This document shows, one piece after another, positions 1-5,718 of a DNA stretch of 14,630 nt. Within the stretch, counting starts at the first letter, position 1. Every line of letters begins with the position of its first letter. Below the pieces are notes generated by a model, which was not told the origin of the DNA, ran no database searches, and worked only from the letters and a program-made list of their open reading frames with translations. The stretch is from an uncultured Fusobacterium sp. (lineage in GTDB: Bacteria; Fusobacteriota; Fusobacteriia; Fusobacteriales; Fusobacteriaceae), in NCBI GenBank assembly GCA_900543175.1, contig UQQO01000047.1, forward strand, positions 1-14,630. Reading direction: 5' to 3'. Both the position numbers and the translations under genes were made by a program.

Positions 1-42
1 TCTTTGACATGGAATTTAGCTGATATTTAAAATATAAGTTTT

Positions 43-126
43 GATAACTTAGCTTAGTTAATACTCGCAAATAACAAAGGCACTTTACCAAAACCTAGCG
101 ATGTGCTAGATAACTGAGCTTAGTTT
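43..126. repeat. Two direct near-palindromic repeats flanking a hairpin
   Basis: GATAACTTAGCTTAGTTA at 43-60 recurs as GATAACTGAGCTTAGTTT at 109-126, 66 bases on, with 16 of 18 bases identical. The core at 45-60 is close to a palindrome, with one mismatched pair. Between the copies lies a short inverted repeat, CTAGC-GATGT-GCTAG, at 95-109. No coding frame explains the stretch. It could be part of a dispersed intergenic repeat, a pair of operator sites, or the edge of a degenerate mobile element. The sequence is direct observation; the role is unknown. Confidence 0.5.
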
Positions 127-146
127 GAGAAACTATAATTTATTAG

Positions 147-181
147 AAAAAGGGAGCTATTGATTTTTTCAATAGCTCCCT
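147..181 (-). terminator. Rho-independent terminator after the 79-aa gene
   Basis: There is a perfect 13-bp inverted repeat with arms at 151-163 and 169-181 and a TTTTT loop. On the minus strand it is followed by a T-run (positions 151-147), as expected for a factor-independent terminator just after the 79-aa gene. The + side is followed by ACTTTTT, so it may also work in the other direction for a gene left of the window. Confidence 0.9.
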
Positions 182-186
182 ACTTT

Positions 187-426
187 TTAATCTAATTCCT
201 CTTCAACTAAAAGATTCATCTCATGCCAATCATAATACTCTTGCATCTTAAATGGAATTGTATTATTCTTATAAGCTAAAGCTATAATCTCATCTGTATC
301 AAGTTTATATACCACTTGATGTTCCTCATAATCATCATGAATCATATCTTGATACTCTTTATATTTCCCATTCTCTTTTAGTTCTTTTATTATTTTCTCT
401 ATCTCTATATTTGATAACTTTTCCAT
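187..426 (-). CDS. Small acidic protein of unknown function (79 aa)
   Basis: I do not recognise this 79-residue protein. It is rich in Glu, Asp and Lys and acidic overall. It starts with a predicted helical stretch (about residues 5-27), has a middle segment VVYKLDTDEIIALAYKN, and ends in the acidic tail VEEELD. No signal peptide or membrane segment is visible, so it is probably cytoplasmic. The ATG at 424-426 follows GGAGATAAA, a reasonable ribosome site. It has its own promoter (474-502) and a strong terminator (147-181), which argues that it is a real gene. It lies just downstream of the symporter and may also receive read-through from it. No toxin or antitoxin partner is seen next to it. 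Confidence 0.75.
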   Translation of the reverse strand: MEKLSNIEIEKIIKELKENGKYKEYQDMIHDDYEEHQVVYKLDTDEIIALAYKNNTIPFKMQEYYDWHEMNLLVEEELD

Positions 427-452
427 TTTATCTCCAATCTATAAACTTAATC

Positions 453-469
453 TTGAGTTTTTTACTCAA
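453..469 (-). other. Hairpin at the predicted 5' end of the 79-aa mRNA
   Basis: TTGAGT-loop-ACTCAA forms a 6-bp stem (arms 453-458 and 464-469). The predicted start of transcription from the 474-502 promoter falls at about 467, so the message would begin in this hairpin. 5'-terminal stem-loops are known to stabilise bacterial mRNA. It lacks a T-run on the minus strand, so it is a poor terminator for the symporter gene. Confidence 0.45.
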
Positions 470-473
470 CTTA

Positions 474-502
474 TTTATATCATATTTTTATAAAGTTATC
501 AA
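474..502 (-). promoter_or_regulatory. Sigma-70-type promoter of the 79-aa gene
   Basis: On the minus strand TTGATA (497-502) and TATAAA (474-479) are separated by exactly 17 bases. The bases before the -10 read TGA, so it is also an extended -10. The predicted start is near 467, giving a leader of about 40 nt. It lies directly after the symporter stop codon. Confidence 0.7.
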
Positions 503-512
503 TCTTTTTATT

Positions 513-1784
513 CTAAATTTTTGCAGCTACCTTTCCTTGAACTTTTTCTTCTGCATTTTCTGCTCTCTTTTCAATTCTATCTATGATAACTGAACAAACA
601 AGGTCTCCAGTAATATTTACTGTTGTTCTTCCCATATCAACTATTCTATCCACTGCTAATATCATTCCAATTCCTTCTAGTGGAAGTCCTACTTGAGATA
701 ATACCATTGATAACATTATTGTTCCAACCCCTGGTACACCTGCTGTTCCAATAGATGCAAGAACTGCTGTTAATACAACCATGAAATAGTCATTTGTTGT
801 TAAGTGAATATTGTATAGTTGAGCTATAAATACAGTTGCAACCCCTTGCATTATTGCAGTTCCGTCCATATTGATTGTAGCTCCTAAAGGAATTGTAAAT
901 GATGATATTTTCTCTTCAACATTGAACTCCTCTTTTAAAGTTTTTAAAGATAGTGGAATACATGCTGCACTACTTGAAGTTGAAAATGCTAATGTCATTG
1001 GAGCAAGTATTTTCTTTAAAAATGCTACTGGACTCTCTTTTGCATATACACGAAGCAATATTTGATATACAACAAGTCCATGGAATAGAAGTAAAATATA
1101 TGTAACTATGATAAATGATGCTAGAGGTTTCATTGCTGCCCAACCAAGTGTGATAAATGTTTTACCTATCAATCCAAAGATTCCAAATGGTGCAAGCTCC
1201 ATTATTAAACTTACCATTTTTAACATTAAGCTATTAACCTCTTCAAATATCCCTTGTAATCTCTTTGCCTTTTCTCCAAGAATAGTGATAACAAAACCTG
1301 TCATAACTGCAAAGAAGATAACTTGTAACATCTCACCTTTTACCAAAGCTTCAATTGGATTTGTAGGAATTATATTTAATAAAACTTTTACAAATGAATC
1401 TGCTTCTTTAGCTACAAATTGTGTTTGTTGAACATTTTCAAGAACTATTCCTGCTCCTGGTTTTAAAATATTAGCCCCTACTATTGCAGCTATTATTCCT
1501 ATTGCAGTTGTTCCCATAAAGAATGCTAAAGTTTTTATTCCAATTCTTCCCAATTTTTTTACATCATTCATTGCTGCTGTTCCTGTTACAAGTGATGCAA
1601 AAACCAATGGAACTATAATCATCTTTACAAGTCTTAAAAATCCTTGTCCCAAAAATTCAAACAACCCACTTACAATATATTTACTTACAATTGGATTTTC
1701 CTTCATTGGATACAAGAATGCTCCAACTATTATCCCTGATACCAAACCTATAAATACCTTGTGAATCAATTTTAAATTTTTCAT
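513..1784 (-). CDS. DAACS-family sodium/proton:glutamate or dicarboxylate symporter
   Basis: This is an inner-membrane secondary carrier of the glutamate/dicarboxylate family (GltP/GltPh fold), importing acidic amino acids or C4-dicarboxylates with Na+ or H+. Visible in 423 residues: the serine-rich hairpin 1 (SSSAAC, 270-275), NMDGT (305-309), hairpin 2 (IGTAGVPGVG, about 345-354) and AVDRIVDMGRT. Asp379, Asp383, Arg386, Thr387 and Asn390 match the spacing of GltPh Asp390, Asp394, Arg397, Thr398 and Asn401. The arginine fits a substrate with a side-chain carboxylate rather than a neutral one. Length is typical. An upstream in-frame TTG at 1799 would overlap GGAGGAGG, which is the ribosome site for the ATG at 1782-1784, so I use the ATG. 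No clear terminator follows. Exact substrate and ion are not determined. Confidence 0.92.
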   Translation of the reverse strand: MKNLKLIHKVFIGLVSGIIVGAFLYPMKENPIVSKYIVSGLFEFLGQGFLRLVKMIIVPLVFASLVTGTAAMNDVKKLGRIGIKTLAFFMGTTAIGIIAAIVGANILKPGAGIVLENVQQTQFVAKEADSFVKVLLNIIPTNPIEALVKGEMLQVIFFAVMTGFVITILGEKAKRLQGIFEEVNSLMLKMVSLIMELAPFGIFGLIGKTFITLGWAAMKPLASFIIVTYILLLFHGLVVYQILLRVYAKESPVAFLKKILAPMTLAFSTSSSAACIPLSLKTLKEEFNVEEKISSFTIPLGATINMDGTAIMQGVATVFIAQLYNIHLTTNDYFMVVLTAVLASIGTAGVPGVGTIMLSMVLSQVGLPLEGIGMILAVDRIVDMGRTTVNITGDLVCSVIIDRIEKRAENAEEKVQGKVAAKI

Positions 1785-1974
1785 GTTTTCCTCCTCCAAG
1801 TAAAGTGGTACTTCTTAGTTATATAAATAGCTAAATTTAAATACTACTCTTCTTTCTATATTATTTTATTTTTTATATTAATTAATTTATTTGCTATCTA
1901 TTTCCACCTACTCAAAAGGTTTAAAAAATCTATCTAAAATCTGAAGTTATCTTTTTATTTCTCTCATTTCTTAC
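1785..1974 (-). other. Leader of about 190 nt upstream of the symporter gene
   Basis: The predicted start of transcription (about 1974) lies some 190 nt before the symporter ATG. The leader is AT-rich and codes for no supported protein. A weak 5-bp stem, AAGTA/TACTT, sits just before the GGAGGAGG ribosome site. I see no known riboswitch fold. The length leaves room for post-transcriptional control, but nothing in the sequence proves it. Confidence 0.4.
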
Positions 1975-1980
1975 TAATGA

Positions 1981-2009
1981 ATTCTAGTACAATCTTTTAT
2001 TTTTGTCAA
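1981..2009 (-). promoter_or_regulatory. Strong sigma-70-type promoter of the symporter gene
   Basis: On the minus strand a consensus TTGACA (2004-2009) and TAGAAT (1981-1986) are separated by exactly 17 bases. The bases just upstream of the -35 (about 2010-2040) are runs of A and T resembling an UP element. This is the best match to a vegetative promoter in the window and lies in the gap between the nusB terminator and the symporter. Confidence 0.8.
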
Positions 2010-2078
2010 TAACTTTTTGAAATTTTTTTAATTATTTTTCATTTTTTTAAAAAATATATTTCATTTTTAATAAAACAT

Positions 2079-2125
2079 AAAAAAAACTACATCCTATTTT
2101 TTATAATTAAAAATTAAGATGTAGT
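2079..2125 (-). terminator. Rho-independent terminator after nusB
   Basis: ACTACATC (2086-2093) pairs with GATGTAGT (2118-2125). Inside it ATTTTT/AAAAAT extends the stem. On the minus strand the hairpin runs into eight T's (2086-2079). It sits about 25 bases after the nusB stop codon and marks the end of the acc-asp23-nusB operon. Confidence 0.85.
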
Positions 2126-2150
2126 ATATTTTTAATACTCTTTTAAATTA

Positions 2151-2549
2151 TTATCTATTTACTATTTTAGCTAGAACTCCATTTATAAATTCAGATGTTT
2201 TTTCATCACCATAAACTTTTGCAAGCTCTACTACCTCATTGATAACTATTTCACGTGGAGTATCTTCAAATAAAATCTCATATACTGAGCATTTTAAAAG
2301 AGCTTTCTCTACATTTCCAATTCTTTCAAAACTCCAACCTGTAATATTATCTGAAATAGTTTTTAAAATTTCACTGTTATTTTCAGTGATTCCCTCCATA
2401 TATTTTTTTATGAAAGCAATCTCATTTTCATTTTTCAGTGCTTCATCTCTAGTTAGATAACTGTCAAATATCTCTTTAGTACTTTCCTCTTTTATTTCTC
2501 CTTCAAATACTAATTTAAATAGTTCCTCTCTAGCTACTCTTCTACTCAT
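2151..2549 (-). CDS. nusB: Transcription antitermination factor NusB
   Basis: NusB is an all-helical cytoplasmic protein that binds the boxA RNA with NusE (ribosomal protein S10) and helps RNA polymerase read through rRNA operons. The 132-residue length is typical. The N-terminal SRRVAREELFKLVF is the family's arginine-rich start. The conserved C-terminal block is also present: ALLKCSVYEILF, then PREIVINEVVELAKVYG, then SEFINGVLAKIV. The ATG at 2547-2549 follows AAAGGAAAAAT. It is the last gene of the cluster, 27 bases after the DUF2273 gene, and is followed by a terminator. The position after an Asp23-family gene and accC matches the known Bacillus order accB-accC-yqhY-nusB. Confidence 0.95.
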   Translation of the reverse strand: MSRRVAREELFKLVFEGEIKEESTKEIFDSYLTRDEALKNENEIAFIKKYMEGITENNSEILKTISDNITGWSFERIGNVEKALLKCSVYEILFEDTPREIVINEVVELAKVYGDEKTSEFINGVLAKIVNR

Positions 2550-2576
2550 ATTTTTCCTTTCTATCTTTTAAATTTT

Positions 2577-2801
2577 TTAATCTTCTTTCATCTTTTCCAA
2601 TATAAATTTTTTGATCTTTTTGGTAATTGTAATATCCCCTAATTTATATCCTATAATACTTAATGCAATAATAAACAGTGTTTTTAACATTCCATATTCT
2701 ACTAATAAAACTCCTAATACAAATCCTAAAAAACATCCTAGATATTTTTTCCAATTATTTATAAGAGCTACTAATAATCTTTCTAATAATTCTCCTAGCA
2801 C
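2577..2801 (-). CDS. DUF2273 family small membrane protein
   Basis: This small integral membrane protein has two predicted membrane segments, about residues 19-33 and 37-52 of 74, and a lysine-rich C-terminal tail. This pattern, next to AmaP and Asp23, is typical of DUF2273, a family tied to the alkaline-shock/cell-envelope stress cluster of Gram-positive bacteria; its molecular role is not known. The frame is open up to a GTG at 2834 that overlaps amaP. However, GAGGTG stands 5 bases before the GTG at 2799-2801, and the protein then begins MLGELLERLL as expected for the family, so I use the shorter start. Its ribosome site overlaps the end of amaP, which suggests coupled translation. Confidence 0.8.
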   Translation of the reverse strand: MLGELLERLLVALINNWKKYLGCFLGFVLGVLLVEYGMLKTLFIIALSIIGYKLGDITITKKIKKFILEKMKED

Positions 2802-2811
2802 TGTACCACCT

Positions 2812-3342
2812 CTACTCTTCAGCAGTTGTTCCACTGATATTATCTGACTTCAATGAGATTTTAGAGATTTGTACCTCTACTTTTTCAACTTCTAATCCCA
2901 TTTTTTCAGATAATCTTTGTTTTATCATTTCTTGTATAGAATTAGTTTTGTCAGCTATATTTCCATCAGTTAACATATCAAGTTTTATCTTAATAGTAAA
3001 TTTTCTACCTTTTTTTCCAGTGATAACTTTTATATTATTTATCTCTCTATCTTTAGATAGTAACTCTTTAATAAAGCTAATTACTGAGTTAGCTGATATA
3101 GTTACCTTACCATTTTCAGTTTTTATCTCATAATCTCCAGTTTTCTCAAATAGTGAACATAGTTTCAATATAGATAATAAGAAATATGCTACACAAACTA
3201 CTACTATTACAACATTAGTTTTTATAGAATCCAGTGGATTAAACTTCACTATCACATTAGGCATTACAGTACATACAATACCTGTTATTGATAGAATGAA
3301 TATTCCTACCCAACCTAGAAAAAAAAGGAATTTATTTATCAT
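2812..3342 (-). CDS. amaP: Alkaline shock response membrane anchor protein AmaP
   Basis: AmaP is the membrane protein that in Staphylococcus anchors Asp23 at the cytoplasmic face of the membrane. Here, in 176 residues, two membrane segments (about 4-27 and 42-62) are followed by a cytoplasmic domain. That domain has an Asp23-like pattern: NGKVTISANSVISFIKELL, then a basic stretch GKKGRKFTIKIKL, then a helix and VEVQISKI. The ATG at 3340-3342 follows AAAGGTGGG. It lies downstream of asp23 with a GC-rich hairpin between them, and its stop is 10 bases before the DUF2273 start. The identification rests on topology, the C-terminal domain and neighbours together. Confidence 0.85.
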   Translation of the reverse strand: MINKFLFFLGWVGIFILSITGIVCTVMPNVIVKFNPLDSIKTNVVIVVVCVAYFLLSILKLCSLFEKTGDYEIKTENGKVTISANSVISFIKELLSKDREINNIKVITGKKGRKFTIKIKLDMLTDGNIADKTNSIQEMIKQRLSEKMGLEVEKVEVQISKISLKSDNISGTTAEE

Positions 3343-3365
3343 AACAATCCCACCTTTAATAAAAT

Positions 3366-3390
3366 TTAGAGGCGTTGTTCAGACGCCTCT
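3366..3390 (-). terminator. Hairpin between asp23 and amaP (partial terminator or processing site)
   Basis: AGAGGCGT (3368-3375) pairs perfectly with ACGCCTCT (3383-3390) across a 7-base loop. It begins 12 bases after the asp23 stop codon. It is one of the few GC-rich spots in the region. On the minus strand it is followed by TAAATTTTATT, a weak T-tract, so termination would be incomplete and amaP, the DUF2273 gene and nusB could still be transcribed. It could equally protect the 3' end of an asp23 message. Confidence 0.6.
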
Positions 3391-3401
3391 TTATATTATA
3401 A

Positions 3402-3776
3402 TCACTCTTGTATGTCTTCAACTTCTTCAGTAGTTTCTTCAGATATTATTTTAACATCTTGAACATATACATTTACTTCTACAACTTTTAATCCACTTAA
3501 TTCAGAAACTGCTTTTAAAACAGCTTTTTGAACTTCATGAGCTACTTCAGAGATTGGATATCCATATTCTACGATTATAAATATTTCGATGCTACACTCT
3601 TTTTCTCCTACTTCTACTTTTACCCCATTAGTTGGTCTTTTCTTTCCTAGGATTTTACTTACTTCATCTACCATTCCACCAGCAAGTTTATATACACCTT
3701 CTACATCACTTGCAGCTTTAGCAGCTATTGTTTTTACTACGTCATCTGAAATTCTTATATTTCCTAATTCATTCAT
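3402..3776 (-). CDS. Asp23/Gls24 (YqhY-like) envelope stress response protein
   Basis: This 124-residue cytoplasmic protein belongs to the Asp23/Gls24 family, which includes staphylococcal Asp23 and Bacillus YqhY. It shows the family pattern: GNIRISDDVVKTIAAKAASD, then VEGVYKLAGG, a variable loop, VKVEVGEKECSIEIFIIVEYG, the helix PISEVAHEVQKAVLKAV and VVEVNVYVQDV. The C-terminus is acidic. A TTG at 3791 extends the frame, but it lies within the GGAGGTG ribosome site that serves the ATG at 3774-3776, so the ATG is the start. In Bacillus the homologue YqhY follows accC and has been linked to acetyl-CoA carboxylase homeostasis. Here amaP lies downstream as a likely membrane anchor. A possible internal promoter lies before it and a hairpin after it, so its level may differ from its neighbours. 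Confidence 0.92.
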   Translation of the reverse strand: MNELGNIRISDDVVKTIAAKAASDVEGVYKLAGGMVDEVSKILGKKRPTNGVKVEVGEKECSIEIFIIVEYGYPISEVAHEVQKAVLKAVSELSGLKVVEVNVYVQDVKIISEETTEEVEDIQE

Positions 3777-3806
3777 TGAAAACACCTCCAAGTTTTATGT
3801 AACACT

Positions 3807-3812
3807 ATTATA
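3807..3812 (-). promoter_or_regulatory. Possible internal promoter (-10) before asp23
   Basis: A perfect TATAAT lies on the minus strand about 30 bases before the asp23 ATG, in the 74-base gap after accC. No good -35 box is seen at 16-18 bases, only a run of T's. In DNA this AT-rich such a match can arise by chance. It is a candidate only. Confidence 0.3.
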
Positions 3813-3850
3813 TCTAATTTTCTTAAAAAAAACTACTATTTAATTGATTT

Positions 3851-5203
3851 TTAATTATTTTTTTTAGAAAAATTTTCTTCTATGAAGTTTGTTGAAGTTT
3901 TTCCTGCTAAGTATAGCTCATTTTCAAATACTTCTTTGTGGAATGGAATTGTTGTTTCTATTCCCTCGATTATATATTCATCAAGAGCTCTTTTCATCTT
4001 AGCTATAGCTTCCTCTCTATTAATTCCAAAGGCTATCAGTTTACCTATCATAGAATCATAGTAAGGACTTATCTCATATCCTTGATATGAGTGTGAATCC
4101 ACTCTTATACCATTTCCACCAGGAACTATATATTTTTGTAATACTCCTGGAGATGGTAAAAAATCATTTTCTGGATCTTCAGCATTTATTCTACACTCAA
4201 TAGCATGTCCATAAAGTACAACATCATCTTGAGTTATATTTAATTTATCTCCTGCTGCAACTTTTATTTGAAGTTTTATAATATCAAGTCCTGTTACCAT
4301 CTCTGTTACAGTATGTTCAACTTGAACCCTTGTATTCATCTCCATAAAGAAGAAGTCGTTGTTTTTATCAACTAGAAACTCTAATGTTCCTGCTGAGTCA
4401 TAGTTTATAGCTTTAGCTAATGTTACAGCTGCTTCTCCCATTGCCTTTCTAATATTGTATGGTAGTGAGAATGATGGAGCTTCTTCAATAAGTTTTTGAT
4501 GTCTTCTTTGAATAGAACAATCTCTCTCTCCAAGATAGATTACGTTTCCATGTTTATCTCCCATAATTTGTATCTCAATATGTCTTGGATCTTCAACAAA
4601 TTTTTCTATATATACATCTGGGTTTCCAAAAGCTGATTCTGCCTCATTTTGAGCAGCTACTATATTAGCAGCAAGTTCCTCATCATTTCTGGCAATTCTC
4701 ATACCCTTTCCTCCACCACCAGCAGTGGCTTTAATCATTACTGGGTATTTTATTCTCTCATTTACCTCTTTTTTAGCTTCTTCTACACTTTTGATTATTC
4801 CTGTTCCATTTGTTACTGGTACATTGTTAGCTATTGCAGTTGCTCTAGCTGTTGCCTTATCTCCCATTTTTATAATACACTCTGGTCTAGGTCCAATAAA
4901 TGCTATATTATGCATTTCACAAATCTTTCCAAATCTAGCATTTTCAGATAAGAATCCATATCCTGGGTGAATTGCATCTGCTCCTGTAATCTCTGCTGCT
5001 GCTATGATATTAGGAATTTTTAAATATGATTCTGTACTTGAAATTCCTCCTATACAAACTGCCTCATCAGCTAGCATCACATGTAAGCTCTCTTTATCTG
5101 CTTCAGAATATACAGCAACTGTTTTTATTCCTAGCTCTTTAGCTGCTCTAATTATTCTAACAGCTATTTCCCCTCTGTTCGCTATAAGTATCTTTTTAAA
5201 CAT
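3851..5203 (-). CDS. accC: Acetyl-CoA carboxylase, biotin carboxylase subunit
   Basis: AccC is the cytoplasmic ATP-grasp enzyme that carboxylates biotin on a carrier protein using ATP and bicarbonate, the first half-reaction of acetyl-CoA carboxylase. The 450-residue length is typical. The N-terminal domain begins [20 protein letters not shown]. The glycine-rich ATP loop is AGGGGKGMR (161-169). Lys116, Lys158, Glu275, Glu288, Asn290, Arg292, Glu296 and Arg338 fall at or within one position of the catalytic and ATP-binding residues of E. coli Acc[16 protein letters not shown] is fully conserved. The ATG at 5201-5203 follows AGGAGG. The BCCP-like gene lies 36 bases upstream. No accA or accD is in the window. 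It could also serve another biotin-dependent enzyme, but the operon favours acetyl-CoA carboxylase. Confidence 0.95.
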   Translation of the reverse strand: MFKKILIANRGEIAVRIIRAAKELGIKTVAVYSEADKESLHVMLADEAVCIGGISSTESYLKIPNIIAAAEITGADAIHPGYGFLSENARFGKICEMHNIAFIGPRPECIIKMGDKATARATAIANNVPVTNGTGIIKSVEEAKKEVNERIKYPVMIKATAGGGGKGMRIARNDEELAANIVAAQNEAESAFGNPDVYIEKFVEDPRHIEIQIMGDKHGNVIYLGERDCSIQRRHQKLIEEAPSFSLPYNIRKAMGEAAVTLAKAINYDSAGTLEFLVDKNNDFFFMEMNTRVQVEHTVTEMVTGLDIIKLQIKVAAGDKLNITQDDVVLYGHAIECRINAEDPENDFLPSPGVLQKYIVPGGNGIRVDSHSYQGYEISPYYDSMIGKLIAFGINREEAIAKMKRALDEYIIEGIETTIPFHKEVFENELYLAGKTSTNFIEENFSKKNN

Positions 5204-5239
5204 ATCTTTTCCTCCTGGTAATCCAAATATCTTAGAGCA

Positions 5240-5653
5240 TTATATTCTAATTTTTAATAATGGTCTTCCATAATCTACTGGATTGCCATTTTCAATATAT
5301 ATTTCCTCTATTACTCCTGAGAAGTTAGAACAGATAGTTGTATTTACACCTATTGTGGTAATATATCCTATCTCTTGTCCTGATTTTATTTTTTGTCCAA
5401 CTTCTATTATTGGAGTTCCATCTTTTTTCATATAGAAATATCTTCCAATATGGTCAGATAATACTTCTTTATACTTTATAGTTTCCTTAGTTTCTACAGG
5501 TTTTTGATCTCTTTTTATCTCTTTTTTTACTTCAGCAGTTGCTGTTCCTTTTATTGTCACTTTAAAATTTGTGTCTTCATATGAAACTTCAGTTAATTTT
5601 TGTTCATGTAAAACTTTCATTAACTCTTCTATAGTTTTTATATCAGCCTTCAT
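5240..5653 (-). CDS. BCCP-like protein lacking the biotin-accepting lysine
   Basis: This 137-residue protein has the layout of AccB: an N-terminal helical region (ADIKTIEELMKVLHEQKL), a Lys/Glu-rich linker (about 38-62), and a C-terminal biotinyl/lipoyl-type beta domain from about 63. SDHIGRYFYMKKDGTPIIEVGQ matches the start of that domain in acetyl-CoA carboxylase carriers. From Gly86 to Gly113 it aligns without a gap to the E. coli carrier, but the motif EAMKM reads TTIGV (99-103). Gly102, coded by GGT at 5348-5350, replaces the biotinylated lysine. It therefore cannot carry biotin in the usual way. Plant BADC proteins share this feature and down-regulate acetyl-CoA carboxylase. A similar regulatory or structural role is inference. 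The ATG follows GAGGAGGGATT. A functional carrier must be encoded elsewhere. Confidence 0.85.
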   Translation of the reverse strand: MKADIKTIEELMKVLHEQKLTEVSYEDTNFKVTIKGTATAEVKKEIKRDQKPVETKETIKYKEVLSDHIGRYFYMKKDGTPIIEVGQKIKSGQEIGYITTIGVNTTICSNFSGVIEEIYIENGNPVDYGRPLLKIRI

Positions 5654-5674
5654 AATCCCTCCTCATTTTTATAT

Positions 5675-5703
5675 ATTTTACCACTACAATTACTTTATTT
5701 CAA
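5675..5703 (-). promoter_or_regulatory. Promoter of the BCCP-like/accC/asp23/nusB operon
   Basis: On the minus strand TTGAAA (5698-5703) and TAAAAT (5675-5680) are separated by exactly 17 bases, in the 65-base gap after dnaE. The predicted start near 5668 leaves a leader of about 15 nt that just contains the GAGGAGGG ribosome site. No terminator separates it from dnaE, so read-through is also possible. Confidence 0.6.
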
Positions 5704-5718
5704 CAAAATTACATTCTA

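Noticed and set aside
4..9. TTGACA on the plus strand at the left edge
   Set aside because: No acceptable -10 box at 16-18 bases and no plus-strand gene follows.
1108..1431. Plus-strand open frame of 107 codons
   Set aside because: It lies wholly antisense to the symporter gene, has no ribosome site, and its translation looks like a shadow of the real frame.
1947..1967. Six-codon open frame (ATG to TAA) in the symporter leader
   Set aside because: No ribosome site and no run of regulatory codons; expected by chance in AT-rich DNA.
2239..2460. Plus-strand open frame of 73 codons
   Set aside because: It is antisense to nusB and has no protein-like pattern.
4649..4970. Plus-strand open frames of 100 and 81 codons
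   Set aside because: Both are antisense to the highly conserved accC core, with serine/tyrosine-rich or low-complexity translations and no ribosome site.
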